From NCBI GenBank assembly GCA_002448715.1, contig DJZU01000053.1:1-34547 (forward strand): a DNA stretch of 34,547 nt. The letters are read 5' to 3'. The stretch is from Candidatus Neomicrothrix sp. UBA6944. GTDB lineage: Bacteria > Actinomycetota > Acidimicrobiia > Acidimicrobiales > Poriferisodalaceae. A program made the position numbers and the translations under genes. A model generated the notes under the pieces. It worked only from the letters and a program-made list of their open reading frames with translations, was not told the DNA's origin and searched no databases. Of the stretch, positions 1 through 8,259 are shown one piece after another; the stretch's first letter is position 1, and each line of letters opens with the position of its first letter.

Positions 1-374
1 ATCACTACTGCCGCGAGACGAAGTCGAAGCATGGAGGTTAGGCGCGCCCGAAAAACTTCAACGGAGGGGTTCTCCGAGTCAACCAAGTTACTCGGTGGAG
101 AATCTTTCAGACTTTCGATGACGGTCTCAATATTGATGTGACCGCCGGGGTAAACCGCAATTACTTTGCTCCGGTCGCTGAGGGTGAGAACTGTTTCATA
201 ATCGGCACGCAAAGCTATACCGTCGCCGTCTTGGTCAATACGGTCGAAGATTTCGTCACGATCCAGCATCTCTGTCTGTTCGGCGCCAGAGCCGCAGCCT
301 GTAACTAATGCAGCCAAGAGGATCATCAAGATTGTGGTTAGGACCTTGAGATTCTTAAACCAATTGAGTGTCAC
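1..374 (-). CDS. Partial lipoprotein of unknown function, 5' end only
   Basis: The first 124 codons of a minus-strand gene are visible and the rest lies beyond the left edge. It starts at GTG 374, 26 nt after the mfd stop, so it is probably co-transcribed with mfd. Residues 1-27 are a lipoprotein signal: N-terminal lysines, a hydrophobic core and a lipobox ending LVTGC, which predicts export and lipidation of Cys27. The mature part starts Ser/Gly/acidic and contains DQDGDG, which resembles the start of an EF-hand loop but is probably chance. A later stretch (VIAVYPGGHINIETVIESL) is loosely reminiscent of the N-terminal segment of SurA-like foldases, and such lipoproteins can lie downstream of mfd in actinobacteria. 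That link is a guess. No catalytic domain is visible. No clear Shine-Dalgarno precedes the GTG, so the start rests on the signal peptide. Confidence 0.72.
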   Translation of the reverse strand, partial: MTLNWFKNLKVLTTILMILLAALVTGCGSGAEQTEMLDRDEIFDRIDQDGDGIALRADYETVLTLSDRSKVIAVYPGGHINIETVIESLKDSPPSNLVDSENPSVEVFRARLTSMLRLRLAAVV

Positions 375-400
375 GAAGGAAATGGTACGGGTTCAGTGCG

Positions 401-3400
401 CTATTTGGTGGGCCGAAGCTCGCGGAGAAAATTAAATACGTCACCAGGAAGTTTCGGTCCGACTTCCCGCACATGGATTGTTAGCTCAGCGACTTCTTCT
501 TTATAGGCTCCGCCGTTGAATTTTTCGTCGTTGATGAGCCGTTGGTATCGGATCTGTTCACTTTGGCTTAATTCGATCGGAGAGACTCGCACACGGCTGC
601 GGTTTGTAACACTGATGTCGCCTACTCCGAGCCTGACGCACTCAGTTCGAAGCAAAGCCACATGCAGCAGTGTCTGGGCCACTTCGGGGACAGGCCCATA
701 TCTATCGATCCACTCCGCTTCAATGTCAGCTACCTCAACTAGTTCACTCACAGCAGCTAGTTTCCGATATGCCTCTAGTCGCTGTTCTTCAGCTTCAACG
801 TAACTGTTAGGTAGGAACGCCTTTATCGGCAGATCGATGTTGATCTCAGGCGTCTGGTTGATCGGATCACCCTTGAGATCAGCTACTGCTTCGGTCACCA
901 TCTCGCAGTAAAGGTCGTAACCAACAGCGGCTATGTGCCCTGATTGGGCACCGCCGAGCAAGTTCCCCGCTCCACGGATTTCGAGGTCACGCATCGCGAT
1001 TCGAAAACCCGAACCAAGTTGTGTTGCCTCACCTATAGTCCTCAACCGCTCGAAAGCTTTCTCAGTCAATGCTCGCGTGGGTGGGTAGAAAAGATATGCG
1101 TAGGCTCGTTGTTCGGACCGTCCAACTCGTCCACGTAACTGGTGAAGTTGGCCCAATCCCATGAGGTCCGCTCGGTCGACCACGAGGGTGTTGACGCTCG
1201 GCATATCGATGCCGGATTCGATAATCGTGGTGCACACGAGGACGTCGTAGGACCGTTCCCAGAAATCTATAACTACCTGCTCTAAAGATCCTTCGTCCAT
1301 TTGGCCGTGAGCTACCCCTATCCGAGCCTCGGGGACCATCTCTTGCAGCCGCGCCGCGACTTCGACGATGTCGTCTACTTTGTTGTGAACGAAAAATACT
1401 TGTCCCTCACGCAGTAGCTCTCTCCTAATTGCTTCAGCCGTGGCGCGCTCATCGTATTCACCTACATGGGTGAGAATGGGTTGTCGCTCTGCTGGTGGAG
1501 TGTGCAGCAACGACAGATCTCTTATTCCGGTAAGGCTCATTTCTAATGTTCGGGGAATAGGAGTTGCGCTCAGGGTGAGCACGTCTATATCTGTTTTAAA
1601 TTTTTTGATTGATTCCTTGTGGCTAACCCCAAACCGTTGTTCTTCGTCAACAATCAATAGCCCTAGGTTCTTGAATTGCACATCTTCCGATAGCAGTCGA
1701 TGAGTTCCAATGAGCACGTCGACTTCACCGGCAATGGTTTCGGCAATTACGCGTCGTTGCTGCGCGGAGGTAAGAAAGCGGCTCAGAGCTGCTACGCGCA
1801 CTGGATGGCCAGCAAATCTTTCCTCAAAAGTTTGATGATGTTGCTGTGCTAATAGTGTCGTCGGTACGAGTACCGCCACCTGCTTTCCTTCCGATACAGC
1901 ACTAAAGGCGGCTCGCATCGCGACCTCTGTTTTGCCGAAGCCAACATCACCGCATATCAAACGATCCATGGGGTGCGGCGATTCCATGTCGGAGAGCACT
2001 TCTTGGATGGCGGACAGTTGGTCTGGGGTTTCTTCAAATAAAAACGACTCTGAAAGTTCTTTCATCCACTGTGTCTCGGCGGGAAAGGAATGTCCTGAAG
2101 TTTGCAAACGGGATTGGTATAGAACCACCAGCTCTTGTGCTATCTCGGAGACGGCAGTGCGGACCCGCTGCTTTTGCTTTGCAAAGTCAGCGCCTCCCAT
2201 TCGGCTAAGTGAAGGTGTCTCGCCGCCGATGTAGGGGCGGATGAACTCTATTTGATCGCTAGGCAAGTAAAGCTTGTCGGTGCCTTTGAAGTCGAGCACC
2301 AAATAGTCCCGCTCCGAACCCATAAGGACCCGGTGTTCCATCCCCGCGTAGCGGGCAACTCCGTGATGGTGGTGAACCACGTAGTCGCCGGCCTGCAGAT
2401 CTTCGAAATGTCGTTGAACATTCTTTTTCGGCCGGCTCACACGGTGGGTTCTTCGACGACCTGTTAAGTCCCTCTCTGTCAACACAGCTAATGACAACGT
2501 TGGAGCTATGAAACCGTGCTCAAGTGGCGCTGTAATGATGTGTCCGCCCGGGCTCTGCTTGTAGGTTTCACTTTGATGCAGGCTCAGGTCAATGTTTTCA
2601 GCTCGTAAGGCGTGGCTCATCCTTTCAGCTGAGCCTTGGCCATCGGCTGCAACAAGTAACTCGTGATCTGGTCGCTGCGATAAATCCCTTATCTGGTCAA
2701 GTAGACGATCGGGGCCTCCGGCCGCTGTTTCCCAGGGTTGGGTTTGGAAGGAAGGTTCGTCTGGATTCGATGCAGTGTGGGTAATCGTCCACACGTCAGA
2801 GGCACAGCTACTCAGTGCTCGTTCAAATGGAACGTGAAGCCCCGGGAAAGTTCGTGGTTCGCCACCAGGGTCCAAAGCTTTCCATGTAGTGGCCAACGAC
2901 TGCGCTAGCTCGTGTTCCTCCGAGACTAATTCCGAGGCACGGTCTCTAAGTCTTTTGGGATCAAACAGAAGAACTAGTGATCGTGGAGGTAGTAGGTCCG
3001 CGAGTATCAGTTCCTCATTAACTAACCAAGGAAGCCAGGATTCCATTCCGTCATAGCATTCACCTGACGCAAGACGATCCCATTGCTCCTTACCCCACGG
3101 TTCCGTGGTCATTAATTCTTGGGCGCGTTGACGCACTAGAGAGGTGGGGGTTAGTTCCCGGGCCGGTGCGATAGTGATTGACTGAATTTCGACTGTGGAC
3201 CGTTGGTCGGAAATCGAGAATTCGCTTAAACGGTCGATTCGGTCTCCCCAGAGGTCCAGCCTGATAGGTGAAGCAGTTGTTGGAGGAAAAATATCGAGAA
3301 TGCCACCACGGATAGAGAATTCGCCTCGACTTTCGACTTGGAGTTCGCGCCTATATCCCTGAACCACTAGCGCATCGGCTAGTTCGGAAAGGTCTGCATC

Positions 3401-3841
3401 TGCACCGCATTCGAATTTGAGTGGTTGGATATCGCGGGCTTCGGGATTGATCCGTTGGAGGAGAGCTCTAATTGGGCTCACAATGACTCTCGGAGCGCAT
3501 CCCTCTTGGATTTTGTTTATAAGTTCAAGCCGTCTTCCCATGGTGGCCGTGGTGGGGCTGACTCTTTCGAAGGGCAGTGTCTCCCATGCCGGAAAGATCT
3601 CAACGGCGTTCTCGCCCAACCATATTCGGAGATCGTTGCCCAACATCTCAGCTTCATTGATGGTGGAGGTCACCGCCAGAACGGGACTTCGCTCACTTGA
3701 GTTCGTTACACCCGCTATGAAGAAAGCTCGTGCCGCCTGAGCTACAGCTACTTGCGCGTTGCTTTTGCCCAATAGCTGTTGAAGAACTTGATCAGTTGCA
3801 AGTCGTCGAGGCAACTCCGAGAGGGCACCCTCCGGGCTCAC
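401..3841 (-). CDS. mfd: Transcription-repair coupling factor Mfd
   Basis: Mfd is the DNA translocase that removes RNA polymerase stalled at lesions and recruits UvrA. The protein is 1146 residues, normal for the family. Order: UvrB-like N-terminal modules (about 1-350, with SRGEFSIRGGILDIFP near 171-186), RNA polymerase interaction domain of CarD type (about 485-560, GDYVVHHHHGVARYAG), RecG-like translocase with Walker A GDVGFGKT (631-638), DEEQ box (732-735) and the later LRGRVGRS helicase motif, then a C-terminal TRCF domain. The start is GTG 3841, whose last bases overlap the pth stop (GTGA), so translation is probably coupled to pth. The pth-to-mfd order recalls the pth/mfd neighbourhood of mycobacteria. 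No truncation or frameshift is seen. Confidence 0.97.
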   Translation of the reverse strand: MSPEGALSELPRRLATDQVLQQLLGKSNAQVAVAQAARAFFIAGVTNSSERSPVLAVTSTINEAEMLGNDLRIWLGENAVEIFPAWETLPFERVSPTTATMGRRLELINKIQEGCAPRVIVSPIRALLQRINPEARDIQPLKFECGADADLSELADALVVQGYRRELQVESRGEFSIRGGILDIFPPTTASPIRLDLWGDRIDRLSEFSISDQRSTVEIQSITIAPARELTPTSLVRQRAQELMTTEPWGKEQWDRLASGECYDGMESWLPWLVNEELILADLLPPRSLVLLFDPKRLRDRASELVSEEHELAQSLATTWKALDPGGEPRTFPGLHVPFERALSSCASDVWTITHTASNPDEPSFQTQPWETAAGGPDRLLDQIRDLSQRPDHELLVAADGQGSAERMSHALRAENIDLSLHQSETYKQSPGGHIITAPLEHGFIAPTLSLAVLTERDLTGRRRTHRVSRPKKNVQRHFEDLQAGDYVVHHHHGVARYAGMEHRVLMGSERDYLVLDFKGTDKLYLPSDQIEFIRPYIGGETPSLSRMGGADFAKQKQRVRTAVSEIAQELVVLYQSRLQTSGHSFPAETQWMKELSESFLFEETPDQLSAIQEVLSDMESPHPMDRLICGDVGFGKTEVAMRAAFSAVSEGKQVAVLVPTTLLAQQHHQTFEERFAGHPVRVAALSRFLTSAQQRRVIAETIAGEVDVLIGTHRLLSEDVQFKNLGLLIVDEEQRFGVSHKESIKKFKTDIDVLTLSATPIPRTLEMSLTGIRDLSLLHTPPAERQPILTHVGEYDERATAEAIRRELLREGQVFFVHNKVDDIVEVAARLQEMVPEARIGVAHGQMDEGSLEQVVIDFWERSYDVLVCTTIIESGIDMPSVNTLVVDRADLMGLGQLHQLRGRVGRSEQRAYAYLFYPPTRALTEKAFERLRTIGEATQLGSGFRIAMRDLEIRGAGNLLGGAQSGHIAAVGYDLYCEMVTEAVADLKGDPINQTPEINIDLPIKAFLPNSYVEAEEQRLEAYRKLAAVSELVEVADIEAEWIDRYGPVPEVAQTLLHVALLRTECVRLGVGDISVTNRSRVRVSPIELSQSEQIRYQRLINDEKFNGGAYKEEVAELTIHVREVGPKLPGDVFNFLRELRPTK

Positions 3842-4458
3842 GGTTGGCGACCATTTACTTCATTCATTGCTTGTTCCACGCCGCTAGCTATGACAGCTTT
3901 CACGGCATCAACTCCAACGTGTACAGCAGAATCGAGTAAATCGCGGTCTGTAAGAGATGGTTTCCTGAGAACCCAGTTTCTGCCATCTTGAGGGTCGGGC
4001 GGCTTACCTACGCCCATGCGGATCCGAACGAAGTCGTCTGTTCCCAGGTGCTGGCGGATCGACTTCAGTCCGTTGTGTCCAGCAGTTGAGCCGCCCCGTT
4101 TTACCTTGACCCGACCCGGCTCTAGATCTAACTCGTCGTGGACTATCAGAACGCGAGACGATTGTTCAATTCCATTGCGACGAACCAAGGATGAAACAGC
4201 TTCTCCACTGAGGTTCATGAACGTCGTCGGACAGGCAAGAATGATCCGATTTTCACCATGGGTAATTACGGCGAAGCGCGCTAGATCACGTTTCGAGGTA
4301 TCAAGCGATGATACTTCGGCTTGAGTCATCGCTTCGATGACTTCGTATCCGAGGTTATGTCGAGTTCCCAGGTACTTGTCTCCTGGGTTACCTAGACCGA
4401 CTACGAGGTAATCAGCCGCTGTGCCGCGCCGTCGGGCGGCCCGGCGAAATACTGACAC
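3838..4458 (-). CDS. pth: Peptidyl-tRNA hydrolase
   Basis: Pth cleaves the ester bond of peptidyl-tRNAs released by abortive translation, recycling tRNA in the cytoplasm. The 206-residue protein has the GLGNPG motif (21-26), the catalytic histidine in TRHNLGYEV (His34), the conserved HDELDLEPG segment, and GGSTAGHNGLKSI, all typical of bacterial Pth. About 15 basic residues precede the usual first strand, slightly longer than most family members. A later start is possible but no better in-frame start is evident. It sits 11 nt downstream of rplY and overlaps mfd by 4 nt, which fits an rplY-pth-mfd transcript. rplY-pth pairing is common in bacteria and joins two translation functions. Confidence 0.97.
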   Translation of the reverse strand: MSVFRRAARRRGTAADYLVVGLGNPGDKYLGTRHNLGYEVIEAMTQAEVSSLDTSKRDLARFAVITHGENRIILACPTTFMNLSGEAVSSLVRRNGIEQSSRVLIVHDELDLEPGRVKVKRGGSTAGHNGLKSIRQHLGTDDFVRIRMGVGKPPDPQDGRNWVLRKPSLTDRDLLDSAVHVGVDAVKAVIASGVEQAMNEVNGRQP

Positions 4459-4469
4459 TGCCCTTCAAC

Positions 4470-5156
4470 TTAGCTATCGTCGCCAGCATCTTCGCCGGCG
4501 CCAGCGTTATCAGCTGCGTCTTCTCCGCCCTCTTCACCTTCGCCGAGCTCGTCTATCTCTTCACCCTCGGCGTCGACTTCCTCTTCGGCCGCGATGGAAG
4601 CTCTACTGCGTTGTCCAATTGCTATAAGAGCATCCTCTTCCGCTTGAGGAACAACTCCGCTACCGAATTCGATATCAGATACGCGAACCGGGTTGTCAAT
4701 CGACATATCGGAGACATCAACTTCAAACTGTTGAGGTATATTGCCCGCGGGCGCTTCGACGGTCAGAGTCATCATTTGCTGTTGAACGACGGCTCCCTCT
4801 TGGCGGACCACCGCGGCGTCGCCTACCAATGAAATTGGCACATCAACGACCAGGCGTTGATCTATGTCGATCAACATGAAATCAACGTGAGTTACTCGAT
4901 TCGCTATCGGGTCACGTTGCATATTCTTGACGATCGTTAGGTAGTCGGTTCCATCAACGTCGAGGGTGATAACCGCGTTGGGGCCAGCAGCGTTGAGCGT
5001 CGCTCTGAACTTCAGTCGATCTAAGGTCACCGAAAGCGGGTCCGAGCCCTGTCCGTAGAGAACTGCGGGAATTTTGTCGCTGCGTCGCAGACGTCGCGCT
5101 GACCGGCTGCCGTGATTACGTCCTATTTCGGCCTCAAGCTTCAGTTCTGACGACAT
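4470..5156 (-). CDS. rplY: Large ribosomal subunit protein bL25, Ctc type
   Basis: bL25 binds 5S rRNA in the large subunit. This is the longer general-stress (Ctc) form: an N-terminal 5S-binding domain of about 95 residues (RNHGSRSARRLRRSDKIPAV near the start), a C-terminal beta domain to about 190, and an extremely acidic Asp/Glu/Gly tail of about 45 residues. The length of 228 fits actinobacterial Ctc proteins. The ATG has an AGGAG Shine-Dalgarno (plus-strand complement at 5166-5170) about 9 nt upstream, one of the better ribosome sites here. A TANNNT-type -10 box lies at 5224-5229, giving a leader of roughly 60 nt. Tail composition varies in the family and has no assigned role here. Confidence 0.95.
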   Translation of the reverse strand: MSSELKLEAEIGRNHGSRSARRLRRSDKIPAVLYGQGSDPLSVTLDRLKFRATLNAAGPNAVITLDVDGTDYLTIVKNMQRDPIANRVTHVDFMLIDIDQRLVVDVPISLVGDAAVVRQEGAVVQQQMMTLTVEAPAGNIPQQFEVDVSDMSIDNPVRVSDIEFGSGVVPQAEEDALIAIGQRSRASIAAEEEVDAEGEEIDELGEGEEGGEDAADNAGAGEDAGDDS

Positions 5157-5223
5157 CGCCGGTAACTCCTACAAGGTAAGTACTGTTTGGCCGATCCTTC
5201 TGGATGGGCTTAACGGGGTGACC

Positions 5224-5229
5224 ATTGTA
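5224..5229 (-). promoter_or_regulatory. Probable -10 box of the rplY-pth-mfd operon
   Basis: The minus strand reads TACAAT in the 118-nt gap between prs and rplY. It would give an untranslated leader of about 60 nt ending in the AGGAG ribosome site of rplY. No convincing -35 hexamer is seen at 16-18 nt, so the call rests on the TANNNT match and the placement. Read-through from prs is also possible. Confidence 0.4.
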
Positions 5230-5274
5230 GGGTGCAGGCTTTGTCATCACTCACCCGAACCGAGACCTAATTGA

Positions 5275-6258
5275 CTACGAGTGATTTTCCCCATCGAAGA
5301 TCTCAGATACCGAGGTGTCCTCGAAAACAGATTCGAGAGCGTCGGCAAGGATTCCTGCAGCGCTCAGTACTTCTAATTTGTCGAACCGTTTTGAGTCAGG
5401 TAACGGCACTGTGTCCGTGACGACCACCCTGCTTAAGGCTGAGTTCTTGAGCCGATCAATTGCAGGTCCTGAGAATACGGCATGGGTCGTGGCACACAAC
5501 ACGTCCGAGGCTCCATGAGCGACCAAAGTGTCTACGGCTGCACAAATTGTCCCAGCCGTATCGACCATGTCGTCGATAATGACGCAGGTTCGTCCATCTA
5601 CTTCGCCCATCACTCCTAGAGCCTCGACTTCATTGGCGGATTGCAAGGATCGACGTTTGTAGATCGTCGCTACTTCGCAGTCGAGTCGCTTCGCATAGCG
5701 CTCAGCCACCTTTACTCGGCCAGTGTCCGGGGAAACAATTACCGAACCTTGTGGGATAAATGAACGCAAATAGTCAATAAGTACCGGTGCCGCTGTCAGG
5801 TGGTCGACAGGACCTTCGAAAAAGCCTTGTATTTGGCCGCTATGCAGGTCAATACTGACCAAACGGTCCGCACCTGCCTGCAGCAGCAGATCCGAAACTA
5901 GTCGTGCTGTTATAGGTTCGCGACCCTGTGCTTTTCGATCTTGTCGGGCATAACCATAGAAAGGAGCGACGGCTGTAATGCGTTTTGCGGACGCGCGCCG
6001 GGCGGCATCGACCATGATCAGATGTTCCATGATCGCATCGTTGACGCTCATATCTTCAGTCGCAGCGTGAGATTGGATTATGAACACGTCACCGCCACGA
6101 ACTGACTCTTCGAATCGGCATTTAATCTCACCGTTCGCAAAGTCAATGAGTCCCGGGTCACCCAGTTCGATGCCGAGGTGTTGAGAAATTTCGTGCGCAA
6201 GGGCAGGATTCGCTCTGCCTGTGAACAAATGCAATCGCTTTTTGGTTACGAGTTCCAT
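5275..6258 (-). CDS. prs: Ribose-phosphate pyrophosphokinase (PRPP synthetase)
   Basis: The enzyme converts ribose 5-phosphate and ATP to PRPP, the precursor for purines, pyrimidines, histidine, tryptophan and decaprenyl-phosphoryl-ribose. The 327-residue protein has the class I features: ANGEIKCRFEESVRGGDVFI near the N-terminus, the YARQDRK catalytic loop, the DLHSGQIQGFF segment, and the PRPP-binding IIDDMVDTAGT. Length is normal. It lies 69 nt downstream of the GlmU-like gene, matching the glmU-prs pairing of many bacteria. The ATG start is supported by the immediate family N-terminus (KRLHLFTGRANPALA). Only a weak purine stretch precedes it. Confidence 0.97.
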   Translation of the reverse strand: MELVTKKRLHLFTGRANPALAHEISQHLGIELGDPGLIDFANGEIKCRFEESVRGGDVFIIQSHAATEDMSVNDAIMEHLIMVDAARRASAKRITAVAPFYGYARQDRKAQGREPITARLVSDLLLQAGADRLVSIDLHSGQIQGFFEGPVDHLTAAPVLIDYLRSFIPQGSVIVSPDTGRVKVAERYAKRLDCEVATIYKRRSLQSANEVEALGVMGEVDGRTCVIIDDMVDTAGTICAAVDTLVAHGASDVLCATTHAVFSGPAIDRLKNSALSRVVVTDTVPLPDSKRFDKLEVLSAAGILADALESVFEDTSVSEIFDGENHS

Positions 6259-6327
6259 CGCTTCGCCTGAGGTAGAAAAGTTGTAGAACGGTCACGTGAC
6301 AGTACCCGACGCGACATCTCTTGTGGG

Positions 6328-7149
6328 CTATTTGGCATTAGATCGGTCCATCAACAATGATTCACATTCGGCTAGTTGTCTCGAGTCGTTTACTCCGCGC
6401 ACTTCATCTGAGTCGTCTACTGTGACCGCTCGGACGGTGTTACCCATCGTGTTGAGAAGCTCAATAACGTCGGTTAGGTAGTACTCATTTTGTGAGTTCT
6501 TACTTTGAACGTTTTGAAGAGCCGACAACAACAACTTGGATTTGAAGCAGTAAACCGAAGTGTTGACTTCAGAAATATCTAGTTCCTCGCGCGAGGCGTC
6601 GGCGTGTTCGACAACACGGTCAACTCGACCAGATTGACCGCGAACGATTCGGCCGTAACCCGAAGGGTCTCCGAATTCTGCTGTCAGCAGCGTTGCGGCA
6701 GCTCCAGAATCGAAGTGGTGCTCTTTTAATTGGGCCAGAGTCTCTGTAGTCAGAAGCGGCATATCTGCTGGTAGCACCATCATGTTGCCCTCGTCTGTCT
6801 GAAACTCCTCTTGATCGAATGCGCCGAGTGCGATTCGGACTGCTTGTGCGGTGCCGTTTTGCATTTTTTGCTCTACGAATTCCAACACATCACCACTATC
6901 GGTCACTTTGCTCAAGGTGTCCTTCACTAAAGAACCCTGATGTCCGACCACGACAACCCTGCGTTCAACCTCGAGTCCGGCAATCGCATCGACGACATAG
7001 CTAACCATCGGCCGTCCGTTAACCAGCTGCAGTGGTTTCGGCACTGATGAGCGCATCCGCGATCCCTTGCCAGCTGCTAGAACAATTGCGTTCAGACGAC
7101 GACCATGAGGATGTCGGTTCACGTCGATAGATTCCGTTCTTTGCGGCAA
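6328..7149 (-). CDS. GlmU-like UDP-GlcNAc pyrophosphorylase, uridylyltransferase domain only
   Basis: This is the N-terminal half of GlmU: nucleotidyltransferase signature AIVLAAGKGSRMRSSVPKPL, the QNGTAQAV motif, PADMPLL with the metal-binding Asp, GYGRIVR, the EVNTSVY segment, NEYYLTD and GVNDSRQLAE. All are uridylyltransferase landmarks. The expected left-handed beta-helix acetyltransferase (about 200 more residues) is absent. The gene stops after 273 codons and is followed 69 nt later by prs. It would make UDP-GlcNAc only if another protein acetylates glucosamine 1-phosphate. The first codon taken is TTG 7149. GTG 7122 is an equally possible start, nearer the family N-terminus. A TAGATT box at 7165-7170 (minus strand) may give it its own promoter after tRNA-Gln. 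Confidence 0.88.
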   Translation of the reverse strand: MPQRTESIDVNRHPHGRRLNAIVLAAGKGSRMRSSVPKPLQLVNGRPMVSYVVDAIAGLEVERRVVVVGHQGSLVKDTLSKVTDSGDVLEFVEQKMQNGTAQAVRIALGAFDQEEFQTDEGNMMVLPADMPLLTTETLAQLKEHHFDSGAAATLLTAEFGDPSGYGRIVRGQSGRVDRVVEHADASREELDISEVNTSVYCFKSKLLLSALQNVQSKNSQNEYYLTDVIELLNTMGNTVRAVTVDDSDEVRGVNDSRQLAECESLLMDRSNAK

Positions 7150-7185
7150 GGTCCGTTTAACGAAAATCTAGTCGTAGCTGGTGAG

Positions 7186-7257
7186 TTCGGGGAGGAGGGC
7201 TCGAACCTCCATTGTCGGGACCAAAACCCGATGTCCTGCCAGTTGAACGATCCCCGA
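7186..7257 (-). tRNA. tRNA-Gln (anticodon TTG)
   Basis: The minus strand folds as a 72-nt cloverleaf. A 7-bp acceptor pairs TCGGGGA (from 7257) with TCCCCGA and is followed by discriminator A at 7186. The anticodon stem TCGGG/CCCGA holds loop TTTTGGT with anticodon TTG, reading CAA. The T arm is GGAGG-TTCGAGC-CCTCC. No CCA is encoded after the discriminator, so the 3' end must be added by a CCA-adding enzyme. It lies upstream of the GlmU-like gene on the same strand. Confidence 0.95.
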
Positions 7258-7263
7258 CCATCA

Positions 7264-7279
7264 GAGCACGTCAGTGCTC
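7264..7279 (-). other. Short hairpin just upstream of tRNA-Gln
   Basis: A 6-bp perfect inverted repeat (GAGCAC / GTGCTC) with a 4-nt loop ends 6 nt before the mature 5' end of tRNA-Gln. It could fold in the 5' leader of the precursor, or be an operator. Its size alone does not decide, and it may be chance. Confidence 0.3.
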
Positions 7280-7355
7280 GGTCAATACTTCTAGCCTAAC
7301 GATGCCTGCTACGTGAAATCAGCCCCTTCCGGCAACATTGTCGTCAATTGCCACG

Positions 7356-7384
7356 TTGGCTCTGGCCGATGGTTCGGCTACCCT
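7356..7384 (+). promoter_or_regulatory. Promoter of the bS22 gene
   Basis: TTGGCT at 7356-7361 and TACCCT at 7379-7384 are separated by 17 nt, a canonical sigma-70-type layout with an actinobacterial TANNNT -10 box. The predicted start of transcription near 7391 leaves only a few bases before the ATG at 7395, so the mRNA would be leaderless or nearly so. Confidence 0.6.
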
Positions 7385-7394
7385 GCAGTTTCTC

Positions 7395-7490
7395 ATGGGA
7401 TCACTTGTTAAAAAGCGTCGTAAGCGGATGCGCAAAAAGAAGCATAAGAAAATGCTCCGACGGACGCGTTATCAACGGCGCAACAAGTAA
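7395..7490 (+). CDS. Small ribosomal subunit protein bS22
   Basis: A 31-residue, extremely basic protein beginning MGSLVKKRRKRM and continuing with KKKHKK and LRRTRYQRR. This closely matches the mycobacterial 30S protein bS22, of the AURKAIP1/COX24 domain family, whose known form is also about 30 residues with the same KKRRKRM...KKKH..LLRRTR pattern. In mycobacterial ribosomes bS22 sits in the small subunit near the decoding region. The gene is an isolated plus-strand cistron with its own promoter, between the divergent tRNA-Gln and the convergent ispE. It is below the usual size cut-off of gene callers. No Shine-Dalgarno is visible, in keeping with near-leaderless initiation. Confidence 0.93.
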   Translation: MGSLVKKRRKRMRKKKHKKMLRRTRYQRRNK

Positions 7491-7521
7491 CCGTTGAGTT
7501 AAGTCGTCTGATCCTGCGGAC

Positions 7522-8259
7522 CTACTGGTGTTGCGCTGGAACGGTTGCAACGTTTATTGATGTAGTTCCACGGTGGGTGAACGGGTCGTGATTGCCTTCG
7601 ACGAACCATGTCCCTCCGCTTCCAGCAAGTCGAGCTGTTTGCCCAGTCGCGTCGCTGAGGGCATCTCGCCATTCAGCTAGTCGCGGTTCGACAGTGAGAG
7701 CTGCCACTTCAAGGTCGTTGCCGTATTTGCCAGAAGAGCCGTCTAGCTCATCCCATGCCCGGTAGACGTCAGATGTAGATATTCCGATTGGGGGTATTAG
7801 AAGGGTCATCTCGCGCTGGTGGTATGGGAGGTACTCAAGTGTTTCTCCGATTCCTGTCACGCGTGCTCGACCGCCTTTAAGACAAAAGGCTACGTCTGCT
7901 CCTAGTTGCGCTGCTGCTATCGGATCTTCGAATCCAGCCCAGCGCAGAATTCCGGCTGCGTTTGTCGATCCCCCGCCCAAGCCTGCGCCGGCAGGGATTT
8001 TTTTAATGACTGTCACATCAGCAGTTCGGTTCACAAGCTTCAGTGCCTGGTTAACTAGGTTGCTAGGACCCAGTGGCACTTCAAAGCCCGAATCTGCCGA
8101 TCGAACGGTGAGCCCAGAGCCTTCACTGATGAAGAGTTCATCGCAAAGGTCTACCGAAACCATTTCCGCATCAATTAGGTGGTAACCGTCTTGACGTCGT
8201 CCTTTCACCTTGAGCGAGAGAGTCAACTTGGCAGGACAAAGAATCTGAGTAGCGTTCAT
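7522..8259 (-). CDS. ispE: 4-diphosphocytidyl-2-C-methyl-D-erythritol kinase
   Basis: IspE phosphorylates CDP-methylerythritol in the MEP pathway of isoprenoid synthesis. From the start chosen, it has 245 residues: the catalytic lysine segment CPAKLTLSLKV, the GHMP ATP-binding motif PAGAGLGGGSTNAAG, the acidic LGADVAFCL segment, and the C-terminal RLAGSGGTWF loop. This is shorter than the usual 280-310 but all GHMP motifs are present. The start at ATG 8259 forms an ATGA overlap with the rsmA stop and gives the family N-terminus. A start at 8298 would add 13 residues overlapping rsmA. The rsmA-ispE pair is conserved in actinobacteria. Confidence 0.94.
   Translation of the reverse strand: MNATQILCPAKLTLSLKVKGRRQDGYHLIDAEMVSVDLCDELFISEGSGLTVRSADSGFEVPLGPSNLVNQALKLVNRTADVTVIKKIPAGAGLGGGSTNAAGILRWAGFEDPIAAAQLGADVAFCLKGGRARVTGIGETLEYLPYHQREMTLLIPPIGISTSDVYRAWDELDGSSGKYGNDLEVAALTVEPRLAEWRDALSDATGQTARLAGSGGTWFVEGNHDPFTHRGTTSINVATVPAQHQ

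Noticed and set aside
6291..6300. GTCACGTGAC palindrome upstream of prs
   Set aside because: A 10-bp palindrome of this type is common by chance, and no promoter elements line up with it.
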